Below are positions 33,688 to 42,187 of a stretch of DNA of 43,865 bases, in pieces (the first letter of the stretch is position 1; each line of letters opens with the position of its first letter). Under the pieces are notes generated by a model. The model saw nothing but the letters and a program-made list of their open reading frames with translations. It ran no database searches and was not told where the DNA came from. The stretch comes from CAWBRT01 sp050015355 (GTDB lineage Bacteria; Acidobacteriota; Terriglobia; Terriglobales; Acidobacteriaceae): the NCBI GenBank assembly GCA_050015355.1, contig JBEKBO010000022.1:1-43865 (forward strand), given 5' to 3'. The position numbers and the translations under genes are program-made.

Positions 33688-34874
33688 TCAGCAGTGAAAC
33701 CTGGGGAGTGGCGATCGATGCACTGCGAGCCAATAAGGTAAAGGCCGCATTGACCATGCTGGGCGTGGTTATCGGCAGCGCCTGCATTGTGCTGGTCGTG
33801 ACCATTGCGCTGATCGGCAAGAACTACGTGATCGCCCAGATTGAAGGCGTTGGCTCGAACATCGTCTATGCCGATTACCTCGGTGGCGCCGCCCGCACGG
33901 TTGCCGACGAGATCTCCGTGGCCGACATGAACGCCGTGCGCGAGCTCCCGCACGTGGCCGAGGTGGCAGGCACTCACGACATCACCAATTCCAGCGTCGT
34001 AGTGAATGGCAGGGAGAAACCGATTGCTCTGATCGGCGTCACCCGGGGGTTTCAAAAGATTCGCAACCTGCTTATCCTGAAGGGCCGGTTTTTTGACGAC
34101 GTCGATATGCAAAGCGCCGCCAAGATATGCCTGATTACACAAGACTTGGCGAATCAGTACCAGGAGAACATGATCGGCAAGGATATCCGCATCGGGGAAT
34201 TGCGGCTGACGGTGATCGCCATCTTCCGGGAGCGCGTGGCCACCTTTGGCCAGTCCGAGATCGCAGCGGAGTCGGTGCTGATTCCGTTCCAGTTAATGAA
34301 GACCTATAGGGGCGAGGACTACGTGCGTACGCTGTACGCGCAGGCGGACTTTGCGGAAAACGTTCCTCTGGTGACGGACGAGGTGCAGCACTTATTGCAG
34401 TCGAGACATCGCGCGGGCGTGGTCTACACGGTGCAGAATCTGTCGTCCATCCTGGAGGCGGCTCACAAGATTTCCATGGCGCTGACGGCGGTCTTGCTGA
34501 TGGTTGGGTTCGTTGCGCTCGTCGTCAGCGGCGTCGGAATCATGAACATCATGCTGGTGACTGTGACCGAGCGCACGCGGGAAATAGGGGTGCGGAAAGC
34601 CGTGGGCGCCAAGCGTAGCGAAATTCTTTACCAGTTCCTGATTGAAGCGTTTCTGATCAGCGGCATAGGGGCACTGGTCGGGATACTGATCGCGGTCGGC
34701 GTCAAAATCGTCGTCGAGCCGTTACTGCCGGCCGAGTACAACATACGGATTCCGATCTCGTTGGCCTCGATTGTGATTTCGTTTGTTGTGTCGTGCGGCA
34801 CCGGCGTGTTGTTTGGCTATTTGCCCGCTAACCGGGCGTCCAAGTTACAGCCTACAGAGTCGCTGCACGAGTAA
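33684..34874 (+). CDS. MacB/FtsX-type ABC transporter permease without ATPase domain
   Basis: This 396-residue inner-membrane protein has the MacB/FtsX topology: one N-terminal helix (about residues 22-45, LTMLGVVIGSACIVLVVTIALI), a large periplasmic domain, and three C-terminal helices. The FtsX signature region reads GIMNIMLVTVTERTREIGVRKAVGAKRSEI. Family members move lipoproteins, peptides or drugs, or act as mechanotransmission devices, powered by a separate or fused ATPase. Neither a fused ATPase nor an ATPase gene is nearby, so the motor must be encoded elsewhere. The gene is convergent with the TolC gene, and an adaptor lies in the same region. Confidence 0.85.
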   Translation: MISSETWGVAIDALRANKVKAALTMLGVVIGSACIVLVVTIALIGKNYVIAQIEGVGSNIVYADYLGGAARTVADEISVADMNAVRELPHVAEVAGTHDITNSSVVVNGREKPIALIGVTRGFQKIRNLLILKGRFFDDVDMQSAAKICLITQDLANQYQENMIGKDIRIGELRLTVIAIFRERVATFGQSEIAAESVLIPFQLMKTYRGEDYVRTLYAQADFAENVPLVTDEVQHLLQSRHRAGVVYTVQNLSSILEAAHKISMALTAVLLMVGFVALVVSGVGIMNIMLVTVTERTREIGVRKAVGAKRSEILYQFLIEAFLISGIGALVGILIAVGVKIVVEPLLPAEYNIRIPISLASIVISFVVSCGTGVLFGYLPANRASKLQPTESLHE

Positions 34875-34998
34875 GCCCCATGCCACCCTACGGTACGACG
34901 GCCTGGATTGCAGGTCACATCAACTGCCCACCCCGCGAAGGAGAGGGAAGGCCCGCACCGGAAGCAGGCCGCCGGGATTGTGTCCTGAACAGTTTTGC

Positions 34999-36312
34999 TC
35001 ACGGATTTCCCGGCAGTGCCCAGCCCTCGAGATCGCCTGTTTGCCGCATTAATTGCATGGTTGCGCGCGCAAGCTGCAACTGAGAATCAAGGTACAAAGA
35101 ATACCGGTCGCTGGAGTCGAGGCGCGCGTTTTCCTGGTCGCGCGAGTTGGCCTGGCCGGAGTCAAGCTTGGCGCGCACCGCGTCGATTGCCGCCTGCGTC
35201 ACCTCATATTCCAGGCGCGCCACCTCGCTGGCGGCGGCAAGCTGCCGCAAGCCGCGCTGCATCTGCAACGTATTCTCCGCGACCTGGTCATGCGCCATCT
35301 GCGCTTCTTGCCTGGCCCGCAGCACGTCGGCGAGCGCGGCATTTGCCTTGGCGTGCTGCGCGAAATCGGTCAGGGGAAAGCGGATTGACAAGCCAATGGC
35401 AAAGCTGTTGGGCTTGAAACTCTTGTAGAACTGCGCGTAATTGTTAATGGTGCTGCTGAGCCGCTCATACTGGCTGGCGAGGTCGATCGACGGATACAGG
35501 GCATGGGCCTCCCCGCGGGCGCGCAATTCGGCGGTTACAATCCTCTGCTGAGCTAATTGCACCACGGGACTATTCTGGGCGGCGCGGGCAGGGAGTTCCT
35601 CGTCCTGTCCGACCTTGGGAGGCGCGGGGATAGAATCGCTGACGGTGTCGATCGACTCGGCGGGCAGGCCGGTGAGGCGGGACAGGCGCCGGCGGGCGAC
35701 GTCGGCGGTCGCTTGCGCTTCGGCCACGCGCACATTCACTTTGGCGATGTTGAGCTGGGCTTTTTTCAGATCGAGTTGGCTGTCGAGACCCTCTTTCAGT
35801 CGTTGCGTGGTAATGAACTCGGCGCGGCTGGCGGCTTGCGCCGATTCGCCGAGAGTCTTGAGTTTGCGGAGCGCGTTATCGAGTTCAAGATAGGCGGTTG
35901 CGGTGTCCAGGATGACCGCGTTGCGTTTGTCGGCAGCGTCGAAGTGCGTCGCTTGCAACTCATTCTTGGCTGCGCGCAGGAAGTCGCGCTGGGCGAGGTT
36001 CAGCAGCGATTGCTGCGAGACGACATTGAAAATTGAGGGCGCGTTTCCCTCCAGAGAAGGAGGAATTCCGGCAGAGTATCCCAACCCCGAGCCAAATACG
36101 ATGGTGGGCAGATAGGCCGCGCGCGCCTGCTCGTAGACATCGTGAGCCTTTTGCCGGCTGGCGGCCGAGATGGCGAGCATGCCGCCATGCTGTAGAGCCA
36201 AGTCAATAGCTTGACGAAAGGAAACAGGCTCAGCCGGGCAAGGCAGGCTGAACGCCAACAACGCCGTCGCTGCAAGCGATAGCAGGGCCTTTCTCAAGTG
36301 CGAAACTTTCAT
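34999..36312 (-). CDS. TolC-family outer membrane efflux protein
   Basis: This 437-residue precursor has a signal peptide (LRKALLSLAATALLAFSLPCPAEP) and two repeats of the TolC/OEP fold. The long helices are Ala/Gln/Leu-rich (SQLDLKKAQLNIAKVNVRVAEAQ; LADVLRARQEAQMAHDQVAENT), with beta-strand-like segments such as YPSIDLASQYERL and FAIGLSIRFPL. It forms a trimeric channel across the outer membrane and periplasm. ATG 36312 was chosen because the signal peptide begins there and AGGAAG lies upstream. It is the third gene of a minus-strand operon after the adaptor and the TPR protein. Confidence 0.88.
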   Translation of the reverse strand: MKVSHLRKALLSLAATALLAFSLPCPAEPVSFRQAIDLALQHGGMLAISAASRQKAHDVYEQARAAYLPTIVFGSGLGYSAGIPPSLEGNAPSIFNVVSQQSLLNLAQRDFLRAAKNELQATHFDAADKRNAVILDTATAYLELDNALRKLKTLGESAQAASRAEFITTQRLKEGLDSQLDLKKAQLNIAKVNVRVAEAQATADVARRRLSRLTGLPAESIDTVSDSIPAPPKVGQDEELPARAAQNSPVVQLAQQRIVTAELRARGEAHALYPSIDLASQYERLSSTINNYAQFYKSFKPNSFAIGLSIRFPLTDFAQHAKANAALADVLRARQEAQMAHDQVAENTLQMQRGLRQLAAASEVARLEYEVTQAAIDAVRAKLDSGQANSRDQENARLDSSDRYSLYLDSQLQLARATMQLMRQTGDLEGWALPGNP

Positions 36313-36367
36313 CAGCTCGCTTCCTTTCGCGTGGCCGAGGCGAATGCCGCATGAGATTGCGAGGAGA

Positions 36368-37333
36368 TCATGCGCCGAGGCGGCGAAGAGCGTCTTGCGC
36401 CGGGTGATAGCCGCTTGCCAGCGCGAGCGAGAAGCGGTATTCGCCGATGGCTCCCTGGCGGTCGCCAAGCTGTTCCAGTACTTGCCCGAGCAGGTAGTGT
36501 GCACGGAAAGCGTTGGCATACTCATCGACCGTGTTGCCCTTTAAATACGCCCGGAGCGCTTCGGCGGCTTGCGGCAGCATGCGACCGGAGGCGGCAAGCA
36601 GTTCGCCGGTGTCGAACACGTCTTCGGAAGACCTCTTCGGCGAACTCAAGGCATGTCGAACCGCATCGTCAAACTCGTTCCACTTGGTGCCGTCGCGGTA
36701 GGAGCGAGCCAGTTCCAGCCAGGGAAGGGCGGCGTCGCCGCTCATCTGAATCGCGATTTTGTACTGGCGCTCGGCTTCAGCCATGTCCTTTTTGTTGATG
36801 GCCGCCATGGCACGGATAAGGCTGGCTCCCACCGCGTCCCGGCTTTGAGTGCGATTCGCCAGCCGTTGTGCCTTGTACTCGCCGCCACCGACTACCATCG
36901 GAGCCTGCACATAAAAGTCAGCCAGATCGCGGCGGGTGCTCCAGTCGTCGGGGTCGAGTTCGTTTGCGCGCTCGAATTCCCTGACAACCTTGCGGGCGAG
37001 TACGAAAGCGGTCACGAGATTCACGGTTTCGGCTTTCCGGCCATAAGCACGGCCGAGCCAGAGATGATAAGAGCCCACATCGGGATTGAGTTGCACCGCG
37101 CGCTCGCAGTTGGCGATGGCATGGTCCCAGTTATCGAGCTGGAAATAAACGCGGCAGAGCAGGGAATACGCCTCGGCATCCCTCGGATTGGAATTCACCT
37201 GCTGGTTTAGCTGGCGGATGGCTTCATCGGCATGGCTGACCGCCAGCATTTCCGCCGGCGAGGCCGCCGCCAGCAAGGTGCTGAACACAAAAAGCACAAA
37301 GCCGGCACCGATGAGCTTGCGAAACAGGTTCAT
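36368..37333 (-). CDS. TPR-repeat protein with signal peptide, efflux operon
   Basis: This 321-residue precursor begins with a hydrophobic signal (LIGAGFVLFVFSTLLAAASPA) and carries several tetratricopeptide repeats. Examples are QVNSNPRDAEAYSLLCRVYFQLDNWDHA, CERAVQLNPDVGSYHLWLGRAYG and FERANELDPDDWSTRRDLADFYV, with later ones near residues 180-310. It is likely periplasmic and a protein-protein scaffold. It lies 55 bases before tolC and 95 bases after the adaptor in the same direction, with a hairpin element in the latter gap. No enzymatic motif is seen. Confidence 0.8.
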   Translation of the reverse strand: MNLFRKLIGAGFVLFVFSTLLAAASPAEMLAVSHADEAIRQLNQQVNSNPRDAEAYSLLCRVYFQLDNWDHAIANCERAVQLNPDVGSYHLWLGRAYGRKAETVNLVTAFVLARKVVREFERANELDPDDWSTRRDLADFYVQAPMVVGGGEYKAQRLANRTQSRDAVGASLIRAMAAINKKDMAEAERQYKIAIQMSGDAALPWLELARSYRDGTKWNEFDDAVRHALSSPKRSSEDVFDTGELLAASGRMLPQAAEALRAYLKGNTVDEYANAFRAHYLLGQVLEQLGDRQGAIGEYRFSLALASGYHPAQDALRRLGA

Positions 37334-37388
37334 GATCAACTCAAAACTATCGGACAAACACACCAACAATGGCCCCACCCGGTCTCTG

Positions 37389-37428
37389 CCCCAACACGCG
37401 CAACTACGGCGCGCGCCGGGGACCCCGG
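37389..37428 (-). repeat. Hairpin element between adaptor and TPR genes
   Basis: Reverse-oriented copy. The minus strand reads CCGGGGTCCCCGGCGCGCGC, then CGTAGTTGCGCG, then TGTTGGGG. It begins at the base directly after the adaptor stop codon and closely matches the inner copy at 27178-27219. Confidence 0.8.
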
Positions 37429-38688
37429 CTATGGATTCTCGACGATCTTAATGATGGCGCCATTGGACAAAGGCGAGGGACTCAGCGAGGCCAACGCCAC
37501 CGTGTCATTTTCGGAAAGTCCCTTGGTAATTTCAATACGCGTGAAATTGGCAACCCCGGTCTGTACGGGACGGCCAACCAGGCGTCCATCCTGCACGACG
37601 TAAACGATGCTGCGGTTGTCTTCCAGGTGCAGCGCCTCGCGCGGCAGCGTCAGGGCATTTGCCGTGTCGGCGGTCACGATGACGGCGGTGACGTTCACGT
37701 TCGGCAGCAGCTTCCTGTCTTGGTTGTCGAGCGCGCAAAGAGCCTCGCCGATCATGCGGCTGCCGCGGTTGATGATGTTGGTCGGCAGCGCGGAGACCTT
37801 GCCGCTCCAAACCCGGCCAGGCAATCCGTCCCAGGAGATCTTGACGGCCTGACCCATTTGCAGGCGGCCAAGGTCCGGTTCATCGATGAAGGCTCGGACC
37901 CGCATCTGTGTGAGATCGGCCACTTGCGCAAGCAAGTCACCGGTATTGACGAAAGCTCCCTGGCGAACCGGCAGGGAATAAACCGTGCCGGCGAACGGGG
38001 CTTGTACATTGGAGCTGGCAATGAGATCCTGCGCGACCCTGACCGCCGCTTGCGCGTTGGCCAGATCGGCCTCGACTTTTTCCTGGTCGTAGCGGGAAAA
38101 GCGCCGGGTGCCTTTCTGCTGCAAGAGCTCCAAGTCCGCTTCGGCACGGCTCAAGCGGTCGCGAGCCGCGGCGACCTCCTGCTGCGAGGCCGCGCCCTCC
38201 TTCTGCAGCCGGGTGAGAGCTTGCAGGTTGCGGCTGGCGATGTCGTATTCGCCTTTTGCCTTGGTCAAGCTTGCCTGCCGATTGAGCAGCTCTTCCTGCG
38301 AGCCGCCGGCCTGCAAAGCGGCCTGGCTGGCCTGCGCCGCCCTGAGCTGGGCCGTTGCCCGGGCCAACTCGACGCGTGCCGTCGCATCGTCAAGTTGCAA
38401 CATCAACTGGCCTGGCTTGACGTGATCTCCTTCGCGGACGAGGATGCGCTTAACCGTGGTTGAGGCGGGAGAGTGCGCCTCGAAGTTCTGGAGAGGCTCC
38501 ACTTTGCCGTTGGTCGTGATGGTGCTCAGAATATCCTGTCGTTGCGGCCTGGTGATCTGAACGCGAATTCTCCGCGGACGCAGCGACACGCCAGCGCTCA
38601 CGGCGAGCACTATGACGACAACTCCAGCCAGAATTGCCCAATTCCGGCGTGCGCTTCCCGCTGCTGTACCGTTTGTTCCGTTAGCCAT
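37429..38688 (-). CDS. HlyD/MacA-type periplasmic adaptor (membrane fusion protein)
   Basis: This 419-residue adaptor links an inner-membrane transporter with a TolC channel. It has a membrane anchor (about residues 16-35, NWAILAGVVVIVLAVSAGV) and a lipoyl half-motif (EGDHVKPGQLMLQLDDA). A long coiled-coil hairpin follows (about 100-215, Ala/Gln/Glu-rich), then the second lipoyl half (ASSNVQAPFAGTVYSLPVRQG), a beta-barrel domain and a membrane-proximal domain (NRSIVYVVQDGRLVGRPVQTG). It is the first gene of the adaptor-TPR-tolC operon and is divergent from the YihY-type gene. Confidence 0.88.
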   Translation of the reverse strand: MANGTNGTAAGSARRNWAILAGVVVIVLAVSAGVSLRPRRIRVQITRPQRQDILSTITTNGKVEPLQNFEAHSPASTTVKRILVREGDHVKPGQLMLQLDDATARVELARATAQLRAAQASQAALQAGGSQEELLNRQASLTKAKGEYDIASRNLQALTRLQKEGAASQQEVAAARDRLSRAEADLELLQQKGTRRFSRYDQEKVEADLANAQAAVRVAQDLIASSNVQAPFAGTVYSLPVRQGAFVNTGDLLAQVADLTQMRVRAFIDEPDLGRLQMGQAVKISWDGLPGRVWSGKVSALPTNIINRGSRMIGEALCALDNQDRKLLPNVNVTAVIVTADTANALTLPREALHLEDNRSIVYVVQDGRLVGRPVQTGVANFTRIEITKGLSENDTVALASLSPSPLSNGAIIKIVENP

Positions 38689-38710
38689 TCAAGAATAATG
38701 AGAAAACTCA

Positions 38711-38716
38711 ATTATA
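38711..38716 (-). promoter_or_regulatory. Likely -10 box (TATAAT) of the adaptor operon
   Basis: A perfect TATAAT on the minus strand lies 22 bases upstream of the adaptor ATG. The -35 region is poor (ACGGTG at 17 bases, TGACGG at 19), so strength is uncertain. The 269-bp space to the divergent gene contains no other feature I can support. Confidence 0.4.
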
Positions 38717-38957
38717 GATTAACGTGCCTCGTACACCGTCAGAGTAGGGCGCGGGGGTGCACATTGGCAAGATTATCGGCAAAGTGAGCCGTTTTAGGGA
38801 GTACTACAAAGAGAACACCGGGATGGCCACCGAGTTTCGTGTAGGACTTTTCTGGGGGGTGTTATTAGACCCTAAGGTCCGGCCATCACAACGCGAATTC
38901 TCATCTAACCACCAAGCGTCACTGAATCATGCGAAGGCATGTTCCCGGGGGCCTGTG

Positions 38958-39869
38958 ATGAGTCTTAAGAACGCCGGACGAGCTTTGGCAAACACGTTTC
39001 GCGGCATCAGCCGCAATCACACAGGGGCTTTTGCCGCCGGACTGGCTTACTACTTCGTCCTGAGCCTGTTTCCCGGGCTTATCCTGCTTGCCGCCGCACT
39101 GGCGTGGTTGCCGATTCCAGGCTTGTTCCCTCGACTCCTGGACATGATGTCGAGAGTGGTCCCGAGCGAGAGCATGGGCCTGGTGCGCCAGATTAGCGCT
39201 TCCATGATTTCGCCGCACGGCGGCGCCCTGTTCTCCTTCGGCCTGATCGGAGTGCTCTGGAGCGTGAGCACGGGCTTCGCGGTTCTGATCGAGGCCCTAA
39301 ACGTCGCTTATGACGTTCCCGAAACGCGGGCATTCTGGAAGACACGCAGCGTGGCGCTGCTGATGGCGCTGGGGGTTGGGGCATTGTTTCTGGTGGCGCT
39401 CGCGGTTCAAATCGTGGGGCCGGATTTCGGGCGCTGGCTGGCCGACAAGTTTGGCTTGGGGCCGCTGCTGAAGATGGCGTGGCCCTATCTTCGCTGGGGA
39501 GTGACGTTGGCATTCACCGGAGGGGCGATCATGGCCACCTACAAGGTGGCCCCGAACATTCGCCAAAGAGTGATGCAAATCCTGCCCGGAACCCTCGTCG
39601 CGACCGGCTTCTGGATTCTGCTTTCGTTCGGGCTGGGCATCTACTTCCGCAGCTTTGCCCATTTCAATAAGACTTATGGCACGTTGGGCGCGGCCGTGGC
39701 CTTAATGGTGTGGGTATACTACACCGGCTTTGTGATTCTGCTGGGGGCGCAACTGAACTCCGAACTCATTCAGCTATCGGGCGATGGACACCTCGAGCTG
39801 AAGCAGCCGCTTCCCGCCGCGGTGAAGCCGCAGCCCGCCACCGGCTCCGAGCCTGGTATGGCCGCGTAA
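38958..39869 (+). CDS. YihY/BrkB-family inner membrane protein
   Basis: This 303-residue protein has about six membrane segments and the family hallmarks AAGLAYYFVLSLFPGLILL, a central GVLWSVSTGFAVLIEALNVAYDVPETR, and FAHFNKTYGTLGAAVALMVWVYYTG plus ILLGAQLNSEL near the C-terminus. The family was once called ribonuclease BN by mistake; its function is not established. ATG 38958 was chosen because the family sequence begins there and GGGGG lies a few bases upstream. A longer frame from 38757 is in frame but shows no similarity. Confidence 0.85.
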   Translation: MSLKNAGRALANTFRGISRNHTGAFAAGLAYYFVLSLFPGLILLAAALAWLPIPGLFPRLLDMMSRVVPSESMGLVRQISASMISPHGGALFSFGLIGVLWSVSTGFAVLIEALNVAYDVPETRAFWKTRSVALLMALGVGALFLVALAVQIVGPDFGRWLADKFGLGPLLKMAWPYLRWGVTLAFTGGAIMATYKVAPNIRQRVMQILPGTLVATGFWILLSFGLGIYFRSFAHFNKTYGTLGAAVALMVWVYYTGFVILLGAQLNSELIQLSGDGHLELKQPLPAAVKPQPATGSEPGMAA

Positions 39870-39945
39870 CGGCCAGGCGCTAGCGGCCGCGAGCCGCGCG
39901 ACCGTTCATCGCAACCGCAACACTGCGCTCCAGTACAATACCCAC

Positions 39946-40359
39946 ATGCCCAAAGCGAAAGCCGCAAAGCCAGGCTACACCTCCGAACACGCCAAAGCTG
40001 GTCTGGACGTGAACTTCCCCGCCATCGAAACTTGGCCGAACCAGTTCCCGGGCTACGAAATCGAGATCGATATTCCCGAGTTCACATCGGTCTGCCCGAA
40101 GACCGGCTTGCCCGATTTCGGCACAATCTGGATTCGATATATGCCCGATAGATTGTGCCTGGAGCTGAAATCGCTGAAGGAATACATCAACACCTACCGC
40201 AATCTTGGTATCTTTCAGGAGAACGTGGTCAACCGCGTGCTGGAAGACGTGGTGCGGGCGGCGAAACCCGTGTGGGCCGAGGTGCGCGGACAGTTTCGTC
40301 CTCGCGGTGGCCTGGGAACGGTGGTTGAGGCGAGCTGGCCGAGAGCGCGCCGCAAATAA
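39946..40359 (+). CDS. queF: NADPH-dependent 7-cyano-7-deazaguanine reductase
   Basis: QueF reduces the nitrile preQ0 to the amine preQ1 in queuosine tRNA modification. The 137-residue protein is the short (unimodular) type. The catalytic cysteine is C50 in FTSVCPKTGLPD with D57, and the QueF motif is ELKSLKEYINTYRN (residues 73-86). There is no other queuosine gene in the window. The 76-base leader shows a small GCGGC/GCCGC hairpin and no recognisable preQ1 riboswitch. It is followed by an MFS gene in the same direction. Confidence 0.95.
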   Translation: MPKAKAAKPGYTSEHAKAGLDVNFPAIETWPNQFPGYEIEIDIPEFTSVCPKTGLPDFGTIWIRYMPDRLCLELKSLKEYINTYRNLGIFQENVVNRVLEDVVRAAKPVWAEVRGQFRPRGGLGTVVEASWPRARRK

Positions 40360-40390
40360 CCGGCTGACCACGCACCCTCGGAACATAACT

Positions 40391-41683
40391 TTGAAAGCGA
40401 ACGGCAAAAGCGCAACTGCGGGCGGGGTCCCCGGCAAGCCGGCCTTTGGCATGCCGGGGTGTTGGGCGCTGGTGATACTGACGGCGCTCAACTTCGTCAA
40501 CTACATCGACCGCTCGGTGCTGTTCGCGGTGCAGCCGCTCATCCAACATGAATTTCCGCGCGATGACGCCGCGTTTGGACTGCTCACTTCCGCGTTTTTC
40601 ATTTTTTACATGTGCACCGCTCCGCTGATCGGCCCGCTGGCTGATCGCTACCCGAGGCGGCTGATCATGATCATCGGCGCCATCGTGTGGAGCGCAGCCA
40701 CGCTGCTGACGGCCGTGACCTACGACTTCCGCGCGCTGTTGATTCGTCACACGCTGGTGGGAGTGGGCGAAGCGACCTTCGTGACCATCGCCCCGGCCTA
40801 CATCGCGGATTTCTATGGCGAGCAGCACAGAGGGCGGGTTCTCTCCATCTTTTATCTGGCGATTCCGGCCGGAACCGCCATGGGATACCTTCTCGGCGGC
40901 TATCTGGGCAGCCAGTACGGCTGGCGGGCGCCGTTCTACGTGGGGGCGATCCCGGGCTTCCTGTTGGCGCTGCTGATGTTTGCCCTGCCGGAGCCCGAAC
41001 GCGGCGGGGCCGACCACATGGCCGGAACTTTGGAACGCAGCACCCTGGCCGGGCTTTTTCGCAACCAGGCGTTCTGGACTTGCAGTCTGGGAATGGCCAT
41101 GCTGACCTTTGCCATCGGCGGCATGCAGGTGTGGATGCCGACCTTTCTCTTCCGCATGCGCGGCGTGCCGCTGGCGGATGCGAACCGGACCTTCGGCCTG
41201 ATGACGCTGGTAAGTGGAATCCTGGCGACCTTGATCGGCGGCTGGCTTGGCGACCTGATGCTGCGTTTCACGCGAGGCGGCTACTACCTGATTTCAGCCG
41301 CCGCGGCCGCGGTTGCGCTGCCGGCCATTGCCGTGGCCGTCAGTGTTACGGGCAGAGGAATGTATCCGGCGATTTTTGTGGCCGAGTTTTTTCTGCTGAT
41401 CAACACCGCGCCGCTGAACGCGGCACTGGTTAATTCCGTAAGCGCCAGGATTCGCGCCACGGCAATCGCCGTGAATCTATTCACCATCCACTTGCTGGGC
41501 GATGCTTTTTCTCCCACGCTGATGGGCTACATATCGGATCGCACGAATCTGCGGATAGCGTTTCTGGCCGCCTCGGCCGCCGTCGGGCTCTCCGCCATCA
41601 TCCTGTTTTACGGCATGCGATTTGCGCCGGAGTTGGAAGTTGAGGCGTTCAGGCGGCGTCCGAGTCGCCTGCCGAAATCCTGA
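40391..41683 (+). CDS. MFS transporter, spinster-like
   Basis: This 430-residue protein has about 12 membrane segments. It has the N-terminal LVILTALNFVNYIDRSVLFAVQPLI, the loop motif GPLADRYPRRLIMIIGAI, and GVGEATFVTIAPAYIADFY, typical of the spinster-like MFS branch. The transported compound is unknown. The start is uncertain. TTG 40391 gives a normal-length N-terminus, which then includes 13 residues (GVPGKPAFGMPGC) encoded by a hairpin element. ATG 40451 lies inside the element. The stop codon TGA (41681-41683) also lies in the left arm of another element copy. Both ends of this gene have therefore been altered by repeat insertion. Confidence 0.85.
   Translation: MKANGKSATAGGVPGKPAFGMPGCWALVILTALNFVNYIDRSVLFAVQPLIQHEFPRDDAAFGLLTSAFFIFYMCTAPLIGPLADRYPRRLIMIIGAIVWSAATLLTAVTYDFRALLIRHTLVGVGEATFVTIAPAYIADFYGEQHRGRVLSIFYLAIPAGTAMGYLLGGYLGSQYGWRAPFYVGAIPGFLLALLMFALPEPERGGADHMAGTLERSTLAGLFRNQAFWTCSLGMAMLTFAIGGMQVWMPTFLFRMRGVPLADANRTFGLMTLVSGILATLIGGWLGDLMLRFTRGGYYLISAAAAAVALPAIAVAVSVTGRGMYPAIFVAEFFLLINTAPLNAALVNSVSARIRATAIAVNLFTIHLLGDAFSPTLMGYISDRTNLRIAFLAASAAVGLSAIILFYGMRFAPELEVEAFRRRPSRLPKS
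40423..40461 (+). repeat. Hairpin element inside the 5' end of the MFS gene
   Basis: CGGGGTCCCCGGCAAGCCGG followed by CCTTTGGCATGCCGGGGTG. The arms CCCCGGCA and TGCCGGGG pair perfectly, with an inner GCC/GGC stem. It is read in frame as residues 12-24 of the transporter if the TTG start is used. Confidence 0.78.
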
Positions 41684-41742
41684 GCGAACCGGGGTCCCCG
41701 ACAACCGCCGCCGTTGCGGTTGATGGGGTGGAGGAGCGAAGG
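41677..41742 (+). repeat. Hairpin element at the 3' end of the MFS gene
   Basis: ATCCTGAGCGAA (the left end of the longer element) leads into CCGGGGTCCCCGACAACCGC, loop, GCGGTTGATGGGGTGGAGGA and GCGAAGGA. The MFS stop codon is the TGA of TCCTGAGC. A right-hand inverted end is not present, so the longer element is truncated here. Confidence 0.78.
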
Positions 41743-41761
41743 AACTTAGCCCACTATCCGC

Positions 41762-42187
41762 TTACTTCTTCCTGGCGGCTTTGCCTTCGTCGATGGCCAC
41801 CAGGACTTGCTCGGGTTTCCGCCAACGCATCTCGGCCCTGCGTCCGTACTTGGTGACCTGGCCGGTGATGCGAATCTCCCGTCCCTGCAAGACACGGACA
41901 TCGCGCAGACGGCGCGCATCGCCGCCGAAGATAACGACCGAAAAACTACAGTCACGGTAGTCGCGGCAGAAATTGAGGTACGTGAACCCGGTTTTTGTCG
42001 TATGCACCTCAACCACTTTGCCGGTGATGCATGCGATTTCGCCTACCTTTTCGAGGGCCCGGGTGAAGGGCACACACTCCGCATCGTCGGTGACCGCGCC
42101 GCTTGCAGGGAATTGCGGCTCCTCGGCACTGGCAAAAACGCATGCGGCCAGCAGGCATGCCAGCATGATGCGGGGCGCGAATTTCAC
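41762..42187 (-). CDS. Secreted or lipidated OB-fold protein, coupled to the AhpD-like gene
   Basis: This 141-residue precursor has a signal segment (IMLACLLAACVFASAEE) that could be a secretory or a lipoprotein signal (LLAAC). An OB-fold-like beta domain follows (GEIACITGKVVEVHTTKTG, YLNFCRDYRDCSFSVVIFGG, LQGREIRITGQVTKYGRRAEM). OB folds of this type bind nucleic acids or other ligands; no catalytic residues can be named. The GTG start overlaps the stop of the AhpD-like gene (GTGA). That overlap implies translational coupling, and so that ribosomes do reach the end of the upstream gene despite its internal TGA. Confidence 0.75.
   Translation of the reverse strand: MKFAPRIMLACLLAACVFASAEEPQFPASGAVTDDAECVPFTRALEKVGEIACITGKVVEVHTTKTGFTYLNFCRDYRDCSFSVVIFGGDARRLRDVRVLQGREIRITGQVTKYGRRAEMRWRKPEQVLVAIDEGKAARKK

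Noticed and set aside
39870..39945. preQ1 riboswitch upstream of queF
   Set aside because: The 76-base leader shows only a small GC hairpin and lacks a recognisable aptamer pattern.
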